Shown in pieces: positions 26,429 through 37,300 of a stretch of 64,000 nt of DNA (positions are counted from its first letter, which is position 1; every line of letters begins with the position of its first letter). The translations under genes were made by a program, and so were the position numbers. This DNA comes from an uncultured Clostridia bacterium. Lineage in GTDB: Bacteria; Bacillota; Clostridia; Saccharofermentanales; DTU023. The stretch spans positions 18,464 to 82,463 of the forward strand of contig CAKZWV010000054.1 of the NCBI GenBank assembly GCA_937922005.1. The letters run 5' to 3'. The notes beneath the pieces were generated by a model. That model made no database searches, was not told the DNA's origin, and saw nothing but the letters and a program-made list of their open reading frames with translations.

Positions 26429-29400
26429 TAAACTAAGGGAGAAAACAGATAAGACGGAATTTGCCGTAGACATTTCCTTGCCCAGCTCGGCCAGCCCCTT
26501 GCCCAGCCCGGCCAGCCCCTTGCGCAGTCCGGACATCCGCTGGACCGAAGACCAGGCCGAGGCCATCGCCTACCAAGAGGAGACGAACCTAGTGGTGTCA
26601 GCCGGAGCAGGGTCAGGAAAGACAGCTGTATTGAGTCAGCGGCTGGCGGGTCGACTCCTAGCGGAAAAAGTCAAGCCGAATGAGATCCTTGTCCTCACCT
26701 TTACCGATAAGGCCGCCCAGAGCATGCGGGAAAAGGTGGCCCGGACCCTGGAGAAAGACCTGCGAGCCACTCCCCATCCTAGTCGTCCCTTCTATAAATG
26801 GCAGAATGCCCTCCACCAGGCCCAGATTTCGACAATCCACGCCTTCTGCCTCCAGCTGATCCGCCGCTACTACTATAAAATTCCTGGCATGGGTCAAAAT
26901 CCCCGAGTTCTTGACGGGCAGATCCAGACGACCCTCCTTCAAGAGGCCTTAGACGAAGTCTTAGCTGGGGAATACCAGAAATTAGATGCCCGGCGGAATC
27001 TGGCCTTGCGGAAGGGCTCGTATTTGGATTATTTGTATCAGGCCCACCAGGTCTACAATGGGTCCTACAACAATGAGGGCCTGCGTGAAAATGTCCTGCA
27101 GATTCTCGACTATATGCGTTCGTTTCCTTTCTATCGCAAGCAAATACTCCAGCTCTTTGCTGGCCAATATGCCGAGGCCTTGCGTTTTGAGTTGAGCCCC
27201 ACATGTCGATATTTTATCGATTTGGCCAGAGAGGCGTGGAAAGAGGCCTATGAGGCCGTGGAGACCTTGCAAGACCATCCCTGGCTCCTAAGTCAGGAGA
27301 AGAAGAAGCCTAGCCAGGAGGCAACGCTGGTGCGGACCCTCCTTGACTTTACTAAGGCCCATGAAAAGGATTTTCAGCGGGGCTTTGCGGGGACGCCTGG
27401 AGAGGCTTGGACCATCCTCCATCAGATCTTTGAAGAGGGATGGCCAGGGCTGACCAGTCTCCGGGCCGGGGGACGAGCAAAAAATGCGGAGGAAAAAGAT
27501 GATTTTAGGAGGATTTGGGAAGAGAGCTTTTTGCCCTTTGCCCAGCTATGCTCCGGAGGTCTGAAGCCGACCCAGACGGCCTATGAGCGGATCCAAGGGG
27601 ACCGTTATCCTGCCGTCTTTCAAAACTCTCTTGAAGATCTCAAAGGAAATTTAAAATACTCGTTGAAAATTGCCTTTGTTCTTCTTAAATTAGCCATGAA
27701 AACCGATCGGGCCTATGACCGCCTGAAACGCAAGGGAAATTTCTTGGATTACAGTGATTTTGAGCATTTGTCCCTGGAAATCCTTCAAGATCCCCAGGTT
27801 CGGGAGGATGTCAAGGACCAGTATCGGGAGATTTACCTCGACGAGTACCAGGATACCAACGACGTCCAGGAGGCCATTATTGCCTCCATTTCGAAAGATA
27901 ATGTCTTTCTGGTGGGCGACGTCAAACAATCGATTTACCGCTTTCGTGACGCCAACCCCCGCCTCATGCTGTCGAAAATGGAGATGGAACCGACGATCTA
28001 CCTCCGGGAAAATTTTCGTTCCGAGCCCGGACTGGTCGCTGTCATCAACCATATTTTTTCCTATTTGATGACTAAGGAGAGCGCCGAGCTTGCCTATGAC
28101 GCGACCCAGGAATTGCGGGCGGGCAAGGTCAGCAGGGCAGAAAGCGCCCAGCCTGGCCCCCTCTTTCACGTCTATACCTGGAAGGGGGACGATCCCGAGG
28201 AGGAGGGAGTGGCGAAGAATGCGGGAGGAGCTCCCGCCATGCCTGGAAAACCCAATACAAAAGAGGATTCCGAGGAGCTGGAGTCTGCCCGAACGAGCCA
28301 CATCCTTCAGCCAGCCTTCCCTGCTCCCACCCCCATCCTTGACCTGGCCGAAACGAATCCAGAAGAGACGCTTGGTGTTCAGATTATTTTAAAAGAAAGA
28401 GCGAAGGGACGAAATTGGGAGGATATGGTAATCCTGGCCAGGACCCACGACACCTTAAAAAACTACGCAGATATTCTGAGTGCCTGGAAGATCCCCCATG
28501 TAATCAGCGATGAGATCCAGACTTTTGACAGTAAGGAGATGCGCTCCATTGCCTCCCTCCTTCAAGTCCTCGACAATGCCAACCAGGATCTCCCCCTAGC
28601 TGCCCTTCTGACGGGCCCTTTTCTGAGTGACCGCTTGACCTATAGCGAACTCATGCAGATCCGCCTCTTTGGCAACCAGCTACAGATCCTCATTGACCAA
28701 GAAAAGGAAGTTCAAAGCAAACAGGCCCGGCGGACACCCTGGCCCTTTTATCAATGTGTGCAAGGCTACCGGGCCTATTGGCAGGAAAAGGAAGGAACTC
28801 ACACAACTTCTAGCATTGGTGCAGATTTCACTATAGTCCCTGAAACCGACCCTACATTAGCGGATCACTTCGATTCCGCCCTCGCTGCCAAGCTTACAAA
28901 GATCTGGGAGGAGTTGACAGCCCTCCGCCAGGAAGCCACCCGTCGCCCCTTCACAGAAGTCCTCTTTAAGATCCTGAACCGAGATGCCTATCTCCAGGAG
29001 CTTCGGGAGGACCGCTTTGCCGCCGACCGTCTGGATGAAGTCGATCGGGTCAAAGACCTAGCCCTGGCCTACCAAGAAGGAGGGGGAAATTTGCATGGAT
29101 TCACCCAATATTTAACGGGGATCATAGCAAATCCTCCCCGCCTCAAAAAGATCAATCTCGAGGGGAAGCCTGCCGCTGTCTCCCTCATGACGATCCACGC
29201 CAGCAAGGGCCTTGAGTTTCCATTGGTCTTACTCGCCGGAGCGGGTAAGCGCTTCAACCTTAAACAGCCTGAGCGCCTCTTTACCCTCACCAAGGAGGAA
29301 GCCCTGGTGCCCATGCTTTACGTCCCGGCGGAAAATCGGGCCTTCCAGTCTCCCGTCAATTACCTTGCCCTTAAGCGCCACGAAGAGGCTAGCCTTGCCG

Positions 29401-30767
29401 AGGAACTCCGCCTTCTTTATGTGGCTCTGACCCGGGCCTCCGAGGAGCTATATGTCCTCGGTAAAGGTCCGAGTGTAAAGGAAGAAGAACGCCAGGCCCC
29501 CTACCTCGAATCGGCCGACGCCTACCCCCATTTGCCCAATAAAGAGATTGATGCCCTTAAATCCGAGCTTTTCCTCGTTCAATTAGGCCTTGGCACCCAT
29601 GCTAAAGTAAATATTCCCGCCCTGGCGCAGCTTTTCGAAGAAAAGTCTCTAGCCATAACGGAGATTAAAGAAAACGTAAAAATGATCTGGCCAAGCTGGG
29701 AGGGAGAGGAGGAAGGAGAGGAAGTTTCCAAGGCCCCGGAGAGCATCCAAAACAGCATCCAAAACAACACCCAAGATAGCGCCCAAGACAGCGCCCAAAT
29801 CAGCACCCAAGCCGGCAGACAAGCCGCCCGAGCCATTCCTACGGTTCCTACAAGCTCTGCGGGTCTCACAGAGGCCCCGGCCATCCACCGGGCATCCAGG
29901 TTGGAGCGGTCCCCGGCCAAACTCAGTGTCACCGGGCTCAACCACCTTGGGACAAAGATCAAAGAAGAACTCTGGGCCCAATGGACTCAGGAGAGGGGGC
30001 AGCGGACTCCTTGGGATCTCAATGCCTCCCCGGGTACCCTAGAACTACCTTATGGGGGAGAGAGCAGCGATATCGACCTCTTGGGGGAAGAAGGGGTGAG
30101 TACGGCAGAGATGCCCATCCTTTTGAACGCCTATAAATGGGAAGAGGAAAAGCCGACCCAGGGAGGTGCTCAATACGGGAGCCTTATCCACCTATTACTG
30201 CAAAAGATACCGGGAGTATTTGTTGCAGAAATGCTAAGAGACGACGGAGAAAGATGGATGAATCATGATATTAAAAATCATGATTCTGAAGATATTTCCA
30301 ACGGATATCATCAATATCTTAAAATATTAGATGTTCTTACGAAGCACCGGGTCATCTTGCCTGAGGAGCTTCCTGCCGCACAAGCTCCGAAAACTTATGC
30401 CATGCTGGCAGGTTTTTACGCTTCTTCTTGGGGGCAGCGGGTTTTGGCTGCAGAGCAAAGGCAGAAGCTCTGGCGGGAGCAAAGTTTTACCTTAGCGGTG
30501 CCTGCTCCGGGGCTGGAGCCGGCCTTGGGAAAGAAGACCCTGATCCAGGGAATCATTGACTTGCTCTTTGAAGAAGATGGAAAGCTCTATGTTATCGACT
30601 TTAAAACAGATGCCCGGACGACAAAGAAAGAACTTATGGATCGTTATTCCTTCCAACTCCGTATGTATGCGCTGGCAGCGGGAAGAATTCGCCGCCTTCC
30701 TGTAGATGCCTGCCTGATCTGGCAACTACGGCAGAATTGCAGTTTTGAACTTAGCTTGCTATCCTGA
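26421..30767 (+). CDS. addA: ATP-dependent helicase/nuclease subunit AddA
   Basis: AddA is the UvrD-like helicase and second nuclease of the AddAB break-resection complex. Motif I VVSAGAGSGKTAVLSQRL is at about residue 55, motif Ia LVLTFTDKAAQSMREK follows, then YLDEYQDTNDVQ (motif II), GDVKQSIYRFR (III), MTIHASKGLEFPLVLL and LLYVALTRASEELYV (V-VI). The nuclease ends with LYVIDFKTDARTTKKEL. At 1448 residues it is about 200 longer than usual. The extra length lies in an N-terminal Ser-Pro repeat tail and a Gln/Ser/Asp repeat insert near residue 1110, both apparently disordered. Confidence 0.95.
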   Translation: MSDKLREKTDKTEFAVDISLPSSASPLPSPASPLRSPDIRWTEDQAEAIAYQEETNLVVSAGAGSGKTAVLSQRLAGRLLAEKVKPNEILVLTFTDKAAQSMREKVARTLEKDLRATPHPSRPFYKWQNALHQAQISTIHAFCLQLIRRYYYKIPGMGQNPRVLDGQIQTTLLQEALDEVLAGEYQKLDARRNLALRKGSYLDYLYQAHQVYNGSYNNEGLRENVLQILDYMRSFPFYRKQILQLFAGQYAEALRFELSPTCRYFIDLAREAWKEAYEAVETLQDHPWLLSQEKKKPSQEATLVRTLLDFTKAHEKDFQRGFAGTPGEAWTILHQIFEEGWPGLTSLRAGGRAKNAEEKDDFRRIWEESFLPFAQLCSGGLKPTQTAYERIQGDRYPAVFQNSLEDLKGNLKYSLKIAFVLLKLAMKTDRAYDRLKRKGNFLDYSDFEHLSLEILQDPQVREDVKDQYREIYLDEYQDTNDVQEAIIASISKDNVFLVGDVKQSIYRFRDANPRLMLSKMEMEPTIYLRENFRSEPGLVAVINHIFSYLMTKESAELAYDATQELRAGKVSRAESAQPGPLFHVYTWKGDDPEEEGVAKNAGGAPAMPGKPNTKEDSEELESARTSHILQPAFPAPTPILDLAETNPEETLGVQIILKERAKGRNWEDMVILARTHDTLKNYADILSAWKIPHVISDEIQTFDSKEMRSIASLLQVLDNANQDLPLAALLTGPFLSDRLTYSELMQIRLFGNQLQILIDQEKEVQSKQARRTPWPFYQCVQGYRAYWQEKEGTHTTSSIGADFTIVPETDPTLADHFDSALAAKLTKIWEELTALRQEATRRPFTEVLFKILNRDAYLQELREDRFAADRLDEVDRVKDLALAYQEGGGNLHGFTQYLTGIIANPPRLKKINLEGKPAAVSLMTIHASKGLEFPLVLLAGAGKRFNLKQPERLFTLTKEEALVPMLYVPAENRAFQSPVNYLALKRHEEASLAEELRLLYVALTRASEELYVLGKGPSVKEEERQAPYLESADAYPHLPNKEIDALKSELFLVQLGLGTHAKVNIPALAQLFEEKSLAITEIKENVKMIWPSWEGEEEGEEVSKAPESIQNSIQNNTQDSAQDSAQISTQAGRQAARAIPTVPTSSAGLTEAPAIHRASRLERSPAKLSVTGLNHLGTKIKEELWAQWTQERGQRTPWDLNASPGTLELPYGGESSDIDLLGEEGVSTAEMPILLNAYKWEEEKPTQGGAQYGSLIHLLLQKIPGVFVAEMLRDDGERWMNHDIKNHDSEDISNGYHQYLKILDVLTKHRVILPEELPAAQAPKTYAMLAGFYASSWGQRVLAAEQRQKLWREQSFTLAVPAPGLEPALGKKTLIQGIIDLLFEEDGKLYVIDFKTDARTTKKELMDRYSFQLRMYALAAGRIRRLPVDACLIWQLRQNCSFELSLLS

Positions 30768-30805
30768 ACAGACTACACCAGTAACCTCGAGAAAAGGAGA
30801 TTCCT

Positions 30806-31474
30806 ATGCAATATCAAATCGTTGGAGATAACCTACCCGTAGCCCTCTTTCGTTTAGAGCCCGGAGAGACCATCATCAGTGAAGCAGGCGGGAGAGCCTG
30901 GTACCAAGGTAATATCAAGACAGAAACCAAAGGCGGTGGCCTAGGCAAGGCCCTGGGACGGGCCCTTACGGCGGAAAGCCTCTTCCTGAGCCACTATACA
31001 GCCCAAGCTCCGGCAGAGATTGCCTTTACCTCTTGCTTCCCTGGGAGTATCGTCGTCAAGGAGCTGGCTGCGGGCCAGAGTGTGGTCTGCCAGAAGAGCG
31101 CCTTCCTCTGTGCTACAGCAGGAGTTAACATTTCTGTCCACTTCCAAAAGAAGCTGGGAGCTGGCTTCTTCGGGGGAGAGGGCTTTATTCTCCAGAAAAT
31201 CACGGGACCCGGCTTAGCCTTTTTTGAGATTGATGGCTATTGCCATAGGGTTCCCCTGGAAGCTGGAGAACAGATTGTTTGCGACACGGGTGTCGTGGCC
31301 CTTATGGATGAAACCTGCGACCTGGATATCAAGATGGTCAGTGGACTGAAGAACGCTATGTTTGGCGGCGAGGGATTATTTGATACCGTGATCACGGGGC
31401 CAGGAGAGGTTGCCCTCCAGAGCATGTCCCGTTTTGCCATGGCCGCCTTGGTCCAGCAAGCGTCGCAAAAGTAG
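30806..31474 (+). CDS. AIM24/TIGR00266 family protein
   Basis: The 222-residue protein belongs to the AIM24 (TIGR00266) family. Its N-terminal pattern (LEPGETIISEAGGRAWYQGNIKTET), glycine-rich turns and the LGAGFFGGEGFILQKITGPG block, typical of a tandem beta-prism fold, all fit. Bacterial members have no settled function; yeast Aim24 is a mitochondrial inner-membrane organiser. A good ribosome site (AAAAGGAGA) precedes the ATG. It is 38 bp after addA and probably shares its transcript. Confidence 0.85.
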   Translation: MQYQIVGDNLPVALFRLEPGETIISEAGGRAWYQGNIKTETKGGGLGKALGRALTAESLFLSHYTAQAPAEIAFTSCFPGSIVVKELAAGQSVVCQKSAFLCATAGVNISVHFQKKLGAGFFGGEGFILQKITGPGLAFFEIDGYCHRVPLEAGEQIVCDTGVVALMDETCDLDIKMVSGLKNAMFGGEGLFDTVITGPGEVALQSMSRFAMAALVQQASQK

Positions 31475-31575
31475 GGTAAGAGCGCAGGCAGCCGTGCCCG
31501 GTGCCCTAACAAACGCTTGCAAATTTAATAAGGCGAAATGTGAATAACGTAAGGAAAAATGAGAATTAAGTGACA

Positions 31576-32994
31576 ATGACAAATACAGAACTACCAGCAA
31601 ATCTCTTAGCGGGGGCGGAGGTCGTCCCCCTGGAGGAGGCGGCCTATCAGGACTTTCTTAAGCGGGTCGACCGGCTTTTTTATCAGCAGGCCCTGGCCTC
31701 AGCCGACCACAAGGTCAAGATGGGGGCTAATGCCATCCGCCTTGGCCTGGTCCACGAAGGCAAAATCTACAACGTAGCCACTTGCGTCCTCTACCGCTAT
31801 AAGAAAATATTCCAGTCCCTGGAGGTTAACTATGGCCCCCTTGTTTCCTTGGACGATCTCCAAGACCCCTGGGTTCAGGCCCTAGCCAAGGCCCAAGGCT
31901 TGGAAGAACAGCTTGTCCAGCTGGCCCAGAACATACCTACTTCAGTGCCCCAAGCCGCCAAGCCTTTCCTGCCAGCTGACCTCCTCCAGGCCATATTACT
32001 GCCTGTTTGGTTGAAAAAGCTGCAGGAGTATTTGAAGAAGGAGATGCACAGGGTGATTCACCTGACTGTGGTACCCCTGATTCACCGGACCTACTATGCA
32101 GGAACCGAGGCCCAGGGAACCAATCCGGCCCTGACCCAGGCGGAGCAGGCCCTTCAGGACGCTGGTTTTAGTCGCCTCAACGAGGCCCGGGACGTTGGTT
32201 TTAGCCCGGAGGCCCTCGCCAGCCTGCCCCTGACCCAGATGAGTCTTTATTACGCCAAACGGATTGAGGGGAAGACTTTTGAGGAAAATTGGAAGACCTT
32301 GAAATACAAGATGCGGTCCGATTTTAAACGAGGAAAGAAGTATCACCTCAAAATTCGCTTTTTGACCGCCGACGACCTTGAACTCTACGAGAAGATGCAG
32401 GCCCACACAGTGGAGCGTACGGGGGCCAGCGAGTCTACCATCGTTCCCCTAACGACGGCCTTTTTTGAGGCCTATGGGCAGGATTGCCTGGTCCCCCTCG
32501 TGTATCTTAATGTCGAGGACAGCCTGGCCGGGATTCAGGCTGACATTGAGGCCATGCAGGCTAAGATTGACGCCTGGAAGGCCAAGGGCGAGCCCCAGAA
32601 CCGCCGTCGGGCCATGATGGAGGAGGCTGAAGAGATTACAAGGGCCCAAGCCCGTCTGGAAGAAGTTAAATCCCTGCGTTCTGAAGCGGATTCCGAAGCA
32701 AATATTCCCTTAGCCACCGGCCATTTTATGCGTTCTAAGACGGATTTTATCTATTTGCAAAGTGCCGCCTACCGGTCGTATTTGCACTTTCAGCCCCTAG
32801 CCATCCTCCATGAGACCATGCTCCGGATTGCGGTTGAATCGGGCTGTACTTTTTATAATCTCTTTGGAATTCTTTCTCTCGATCCTGATTCCCCAGATCG
32901 GGGGGTCCTCGACTTCAAGGAATCTTTCCAAGGGGATGTCGAAGAATTGATTGGATCCTACGGAAAAGCCCTGAGTTTTGGCTTTTTACAATAA
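31576..32994 (+). CDS. FemAB-family aminoacyl-tRNA:peptidoglycan transferase
   Basis: FemA/FemB/MurM enzymes add amino acids from aminoacyl-tRNA to the peptidoglycan stem peptide, building the interpeptide bridge. Two GNAT-like domains are visible: KVKMGANAIRLGLVHEGKIYN with FQSLEVNYGPLV near the N-terminus, and a second with FLPLATGHF-like and LFGILSLDP features near the C-terminus. Between them is a long helical arm (about residues 315-370, IEAMQAKIDAWK), as in FemA coiled coils. A GTG two codons upstream (31570) is an alternative start; neither has a strong ribosome site. The amino acid added is not predictable. Confidence 0.85.
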   Translation: MTNTELPANLLAGAEVVPLEEAAYQDFLKRVDRLFYQQALASADHKVKMGANAIRLGLVHEGKIYNVATCVLYRYKKIFQSLEVNYGPLVSLDDLQDPWVQALAKAQGLEEQLVQLAQNIPTSVPQAAKPFLPADLLQAILLPVWLKKLQEYLKKEMHRVIHLTVVPLIHRTYYAGTEAQGTNPALTQAEQALQDAGFSRLNEARDVGFSPEALASLPLTQMSLYYAKRIEGKTFEENWKTLKYKMRSDFKRGKKYHLKIRFLTADDLELYEKMQAHTVERTGASESTIVPLTTAFFEAYGQDCLVPLVYLNVEDSLAGIQADIEAMQAKIDAWKAKGEPQNRRRAMMEEAEEITRAQARLEEVKSLRSEADSEANIPLATGHFMRSKTDFIYLQSAAYRSYLHFQPLAILHETMLRIAVESGCTFYNLFGILSLDPDSPDRGVLDFKESFQGDVEELIGSYGKALSFGFLQ

Positions 32995-33010
32995 TTATCG
33001 TTGAGGTCTT

Positions 33011-34321
33011 ATGTCTTCTTTGTCTCCTTCGTCTCTTTCGTCCCCTTCGTCTCTTTCATCTCCTTCGTCCCCTTTGTCGGCCACATCGTCGACATTCCTT
33101 ATACCCCCTAGTTCCCGGCCTTCCAGCTCTGAACTTCGGCCTGCCCCCGTATTGACCGTCGTCATGCCCTGCTACAACGAAGAGGAGGTTCTCCCCTCCA
33201 CCAGCGTCACCATGCTAGCCCTTCTAGAAAAATGGGTAGATGCAGGCCTAATCGATCCGGCAAGCCGCCTTTGTCTCGTGAACGATGGATCCACAGACCG
33301 GACCTGGTCTATCATCCAAGACCTAGCCCTCGCCCGAGGAAGAGGGGAGGCCGCCCCATCAGGCCCAGATCCCACCCAATTAGGCGCAGATCCCGCCCAA
33401 TCAGGCGCAGATTCCACCGAATCAGGCGCAGATCCCACTGGAGGGCGACCTCCTGATTCCGGAGTCTGGGGAATCCAGTTCACCCGGAATTATGGCCACC
33501 AGGCCGCTATTTTAGCCGGAATGATGACGGCGAAGCCCTACAGCGATTGCGTTGTGACCATCGATGCTGACCTCCAGGACGATCCGGAAAAAATAGCCGA
33601 CATGGTCGAAGCCTATCGAAAGGGAGCAGAAATCGTCTACGGGGTTCGCCAGGCACGGACTACTGACACCGCCTTCAAACGCTCCACCGCCGAAGCCTAC
33701 TACAAGATCATGAACCGCCTAGGGGCCCAGCTCATTTATAACCATGCTGATTTTCGTCTGATGAGCCAGCGGGCCCTGGAGGGGCTGGAGTATTTTCACG
33801 AGGCTCACCTTTTTTTACGGGGGCTGATTCCCCGGCTAGGCTTGCCCTCCGCCCAAGTTACCTATGATAGGACGGCCCGGACTGCCGGCGAAAGCAAATA
33901 CACTCTCCCCAAGATGCTCGCTCTGGCCTGGCATGGGCTTTTGGGCTTTTCGACTGCTATTCCTAAGTTTCTCACAGGAACGGGGATTTTCTTGGCTGGC
34001 CTGAGTTTTCTCATCGGCCTCGTGATGGCCCTTGCGCCCCTTTTTGGCGGTCATCCGGGAGCCCTGGCCTGGTTGACGGTATCCATCTGGTTCCTGGGAG
34101 GACTTATTCTCAGCGCCCTTGGCTATATGGCCCTGTTCCAGGTCGAGATTTTTCAGCAGACCCTGCAACGTCCCCCTTACTTGATCGCTGATATCATAGG
34201 CAGGGAGCTCCATCGCCCAGGAAAAAAAGGTGCGCCAGGAGGAACCCCAGTGCCAGGAGAAACTTGGGCGCCAAGAGAAATCCATCATCCAGGAGGAACT
34301 CGTGACCAAGAAAAGTCCTAG
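33011..34321 (+). CDS. Polyprenyl-phosphate glycosyltransferase, GT2 (GtrB/CsbB type)
   Basis: This GT2 enzyme should transfer a sugar from a nucleotide donor to undecaprenyl phosphate on the inner membrane face. Motifs are LTVVMPCYNEEEVLP, LVNDGSTDRTW, FTRNYGHQAAILAGM, TIDADLQDDPEKI and the DTAFKRSTAEAYYK region. Two transmembrane helices (about residues 320-385) follow, as in GtrB and CsbB. Oddities are a ~35-residue Ser/Pro repeat N-terminus, a GADP-type 8-residue repeat insert at about residues 120-140, and a Gly/Pro tail. It overlaps the YfhO-like gene. This pairing suggests lipoteichoic or wall-polymer glycosylation. Confidence 0.88.
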   Translation: MSSLSPSSLSSPSSLSSPSSPLSATSSTFLIPPSSRPSSSELRPAPVLTVVMPCYNEEEVLPSTSVTMLALLEKWVDAGLIDPASRLCLVNDGSTDRTWSIIQDLALARGRGEAAPSGPDPTQLGADPAQSGADSTESGADPTGGRPPDSGVWGIQFTRNYGHQAAILAGMMTAKPYSDCVVTIDADLQDDPEKIADMVEAYRKGAEIVYGVRQARTTDTAFKRSTAEAYYKIMNRLGAQLIYNHADFRLMSQRALEGLEYFHEAHLFLRGLIPRLGLPSAQVTYDRTARTAGESKYTLPKMLALAWHGLLGFSTAIPKFLTGTGIFLAGLSFLIGLVMALAPLFGGHPGALAWLTVSIWFLGGLILSALGYMALFQVEIFQQTLQRPPYLIADIIGRELHRPGKKGAPGGTPVPGETWAPREIHHPGGTRDQEKS

Positions 34322-37300
34322 ACGAACCCAGGTAATCCCCTGGGTTGGACCCTACCTCCCGCAAAAGGAGCGTAACCAAGCGGCCCCGTGTTGGGCCGCT
34401 CTTTTTGCTTGCCTTCTTGCCCTTGCTTGCTTTTTGCCCACCCTGATTGAGAATCGGGGGCAGTTCTACTTGACCAATGACTTCAACGAGCAGCAAATTC
34501 CTTTCAACATATACGTCAATGCCAGTCTCAAGGAGGCCATCCGAGCGCACTTTTCACCTACAGGCGAGGCCATCCGAGCGCACTTTGCACCCACAGACAA
34601 GGCCCAGGAGGACAGCATATCTGCAGGAGGTACCCAGCAATCCCTTGCCTCGGACTCATTAGCTTCCCAGCCTTCCCCGCCTACTCCATCATCGCCAGCT
34701 ACCCCGCCCACCTCATCCCCTTCCGCCTCCCTCATCGGCCGACGAACCGTGGATACCAAGACCTACCTGGCCGAACACCCGCCCCGACCACCCCATCCTG
34801 GTGCCCAGTGGGCCTACGACTTTGATCTCGGCTCCCCCCTGGTGGGACAATTTGCTTTTTATAACCTTGGAAGCCCATTTTTCTGGCTCTACTTCCTTTT
34901 TCCACCGGAATCCTTCTACTACCTGAGCGCCATCCTCCTCATCCTCAAATACTCCCTCGCCGCTTTTTCCGCCTCTCGTTATGCCAGCCTTTTTTTCCGC
35001 AAGGGCAAGTGGATTATTCTGACCGGTCTCCTCTACGCTTTTTCGGCTTTTCAGACGGTTAACCTCGTTTTTAATCATTTTCATGAGGTGGTTGCCCTCT
35101 TTCCTTTTTTACTGATTGCCTTAGAAAAGCTCCTCCGTGAGGGGAAGAGAGTCCAATTTCTTGGGGTAGCCGCCCTGTGCTGTCTTTGTAATTATTTTTT
35201 CTTTGTTTCGGAAATCGTTTTCCTGGCCATATACTTCCTCATTCGTTTTATCTTGCCCAGCTTCCTAGGACCACAGCGGATCAGCCTCAAGACCTATGGG
35301 CGGGCTTTCCTGGCTCAGGTCAGGACCATCGCCCTGGAGGGACTCTTAGGCATCCTCCTTGCTGGTATCCTCCTCGTGCCTGCCTATGCTAATGTCAAGG
35401 GCAATCCCCGGGTCAGCGAAGGGGATGAAGTCCCCCTTGTCTGGGAACGAAGCGACCGCCTTTACATGGCCAAATCCTTTTTCCTCCCGGCTGATACTCC
35501 CTGGAGGGAAACCACCTATTACAAATCCTATTGGAATTCCATCGCCTATGCTCTGCCCTTTTTTGGGGCCCTAGCCTGGCTGACCTACCTCTTAGCCGGA
35601 TCTTGGAACTTTTTACGAGGAATATTGGTGGTATCGGGAGTATTTGCCCTATTTCCTAAGCTAAATGCCCTATTCTACCTGAATCAAGCTTACGATTACC
35701 GGCGCTGGTACTTCATGCCTATTCTTTTTGCCAGCCTGGCGACGGCCGCCCTCATGCGAGGCTTGGAGGCCGGTAGCCTCCGCCTCTGGCCTGCCCCCAA
35801 GTCTCGTTCCCGTCAGCTTCCACCAGACCCCCTGCCTAAGGAATCTGTAACAAATCCTCCCCAAGCTTTTTCACAACATAAGCGCCCAGCCAGGAGGAGA
35901 GGGGCCTGGGTCCAATCCCACGCCCTGCTCCTGGCTGTGGGAATTATGGGCCTCATCCTCTGCGGATACTTTCAGGAAAAGAAGAAATTTATCGATGACA
36001 TCCCCCGGGAAGACCGGGTTGACCACTATTTTGCTATCAATCCTAAGCCTGAAAAGAAGCCTACAGGTACCCGCGAATTAGCCTCCGACAGCCCCAACTC
36101 AGGCGCCGAAAGCGCCAGCTACGCTTCGGATCTCCGCAACCCGGCCTCTGAGGCCTTTGATCCCCAAGATCCCGATCCCAAGGGCCTCTGCCAACTTCGC
36201 AACCAGGCTCTCTTTGGCTTTTTTGGGACGCTGTCCCTCCTTATTGCCCTGCAAGTACTCCATGACCTCCGCCAGCCAGCCCCCACCCCAGTCCAGAAGG
36301 GTGCAGGTTCGGCTCATGCCCCCACCCTAGTCCAGAAGGGGACGGGCTCGGCCCCTGCCCCCACCCCTATTCTCAGCTCTGTCACCGCAACAGGCCTGAG
36401 CATAGCCATCATTCTTGGCAACTGGACCTACATCGATCGGGCCCATATGGTCTACAACGACGAGCGCAACGGCCCCTTCACCCTGCGAGCCGAAGCTAGC
36501 TTCCTTCTCGACCAACTGCCCGCCGACGCCCAAGCCTACCGCTTCTATCAGACCTGGCTCCCCCGCAACATCGGCTGCCTCAGCGGCCTCTGCGACCTCC
36601 GAGCCTTCACCAGCACCGTCGATGGCCCCCTCTTTGCCTATCACCGCTACTTCGGCCGCTATCGTACCGTCCACTCCGACTACAAAAACCCCGCCGAGTC
36701 CACCCTCCTCGGCGAACGCTTCTACCTGAGCTCCTACCCGGCCTACTCCACCCTCCAAGCCCACAAAGACCTTATCCTCCGAGCAGTCCTCCTCTACAAT
36801 CCGACCACCCCCTGGGATTCCCAACTCACCCTCCTTACCAATACTCCCTGGCTCAGTCTTTCTTCCTCTTTTCCGCCTCTTCTCAGCTCAGCCTCGCGGA
36901 CTCCAGCTAGCACCCCTGCCAGTTCCAGCCCGTTTTCCCTCGCACAAGCCACATCCAAGGCCATGGAGGAGGAGGTCCACGCTGCCTGTGCGTCAGGCCA
37001 ATCCGCCATATATCTCTATGAAAGAACCAAAGCCCTTCCCCTCGGATTCCTCTACCGCAGATACTCCCTTGTTGATGATGTCCAGGACGTCATGATGTTC
37101 CACGTGGAACATTTGCCAACGGGTCAGGGAAAATACGAGGCTTATCGGACTTCCAATAAAGCCTTGTCTTTTCTAGCCTCCTTGCCTATAGCTCAAAAAG
37201 ACCTAGACCGGGCCGCAGCCTACGGAGAGAGATGCTTACCTACAGATCTTTTGACGCAGCCCGCCGAACCAGACACAATTGTCGATCACGACAACCCTGA

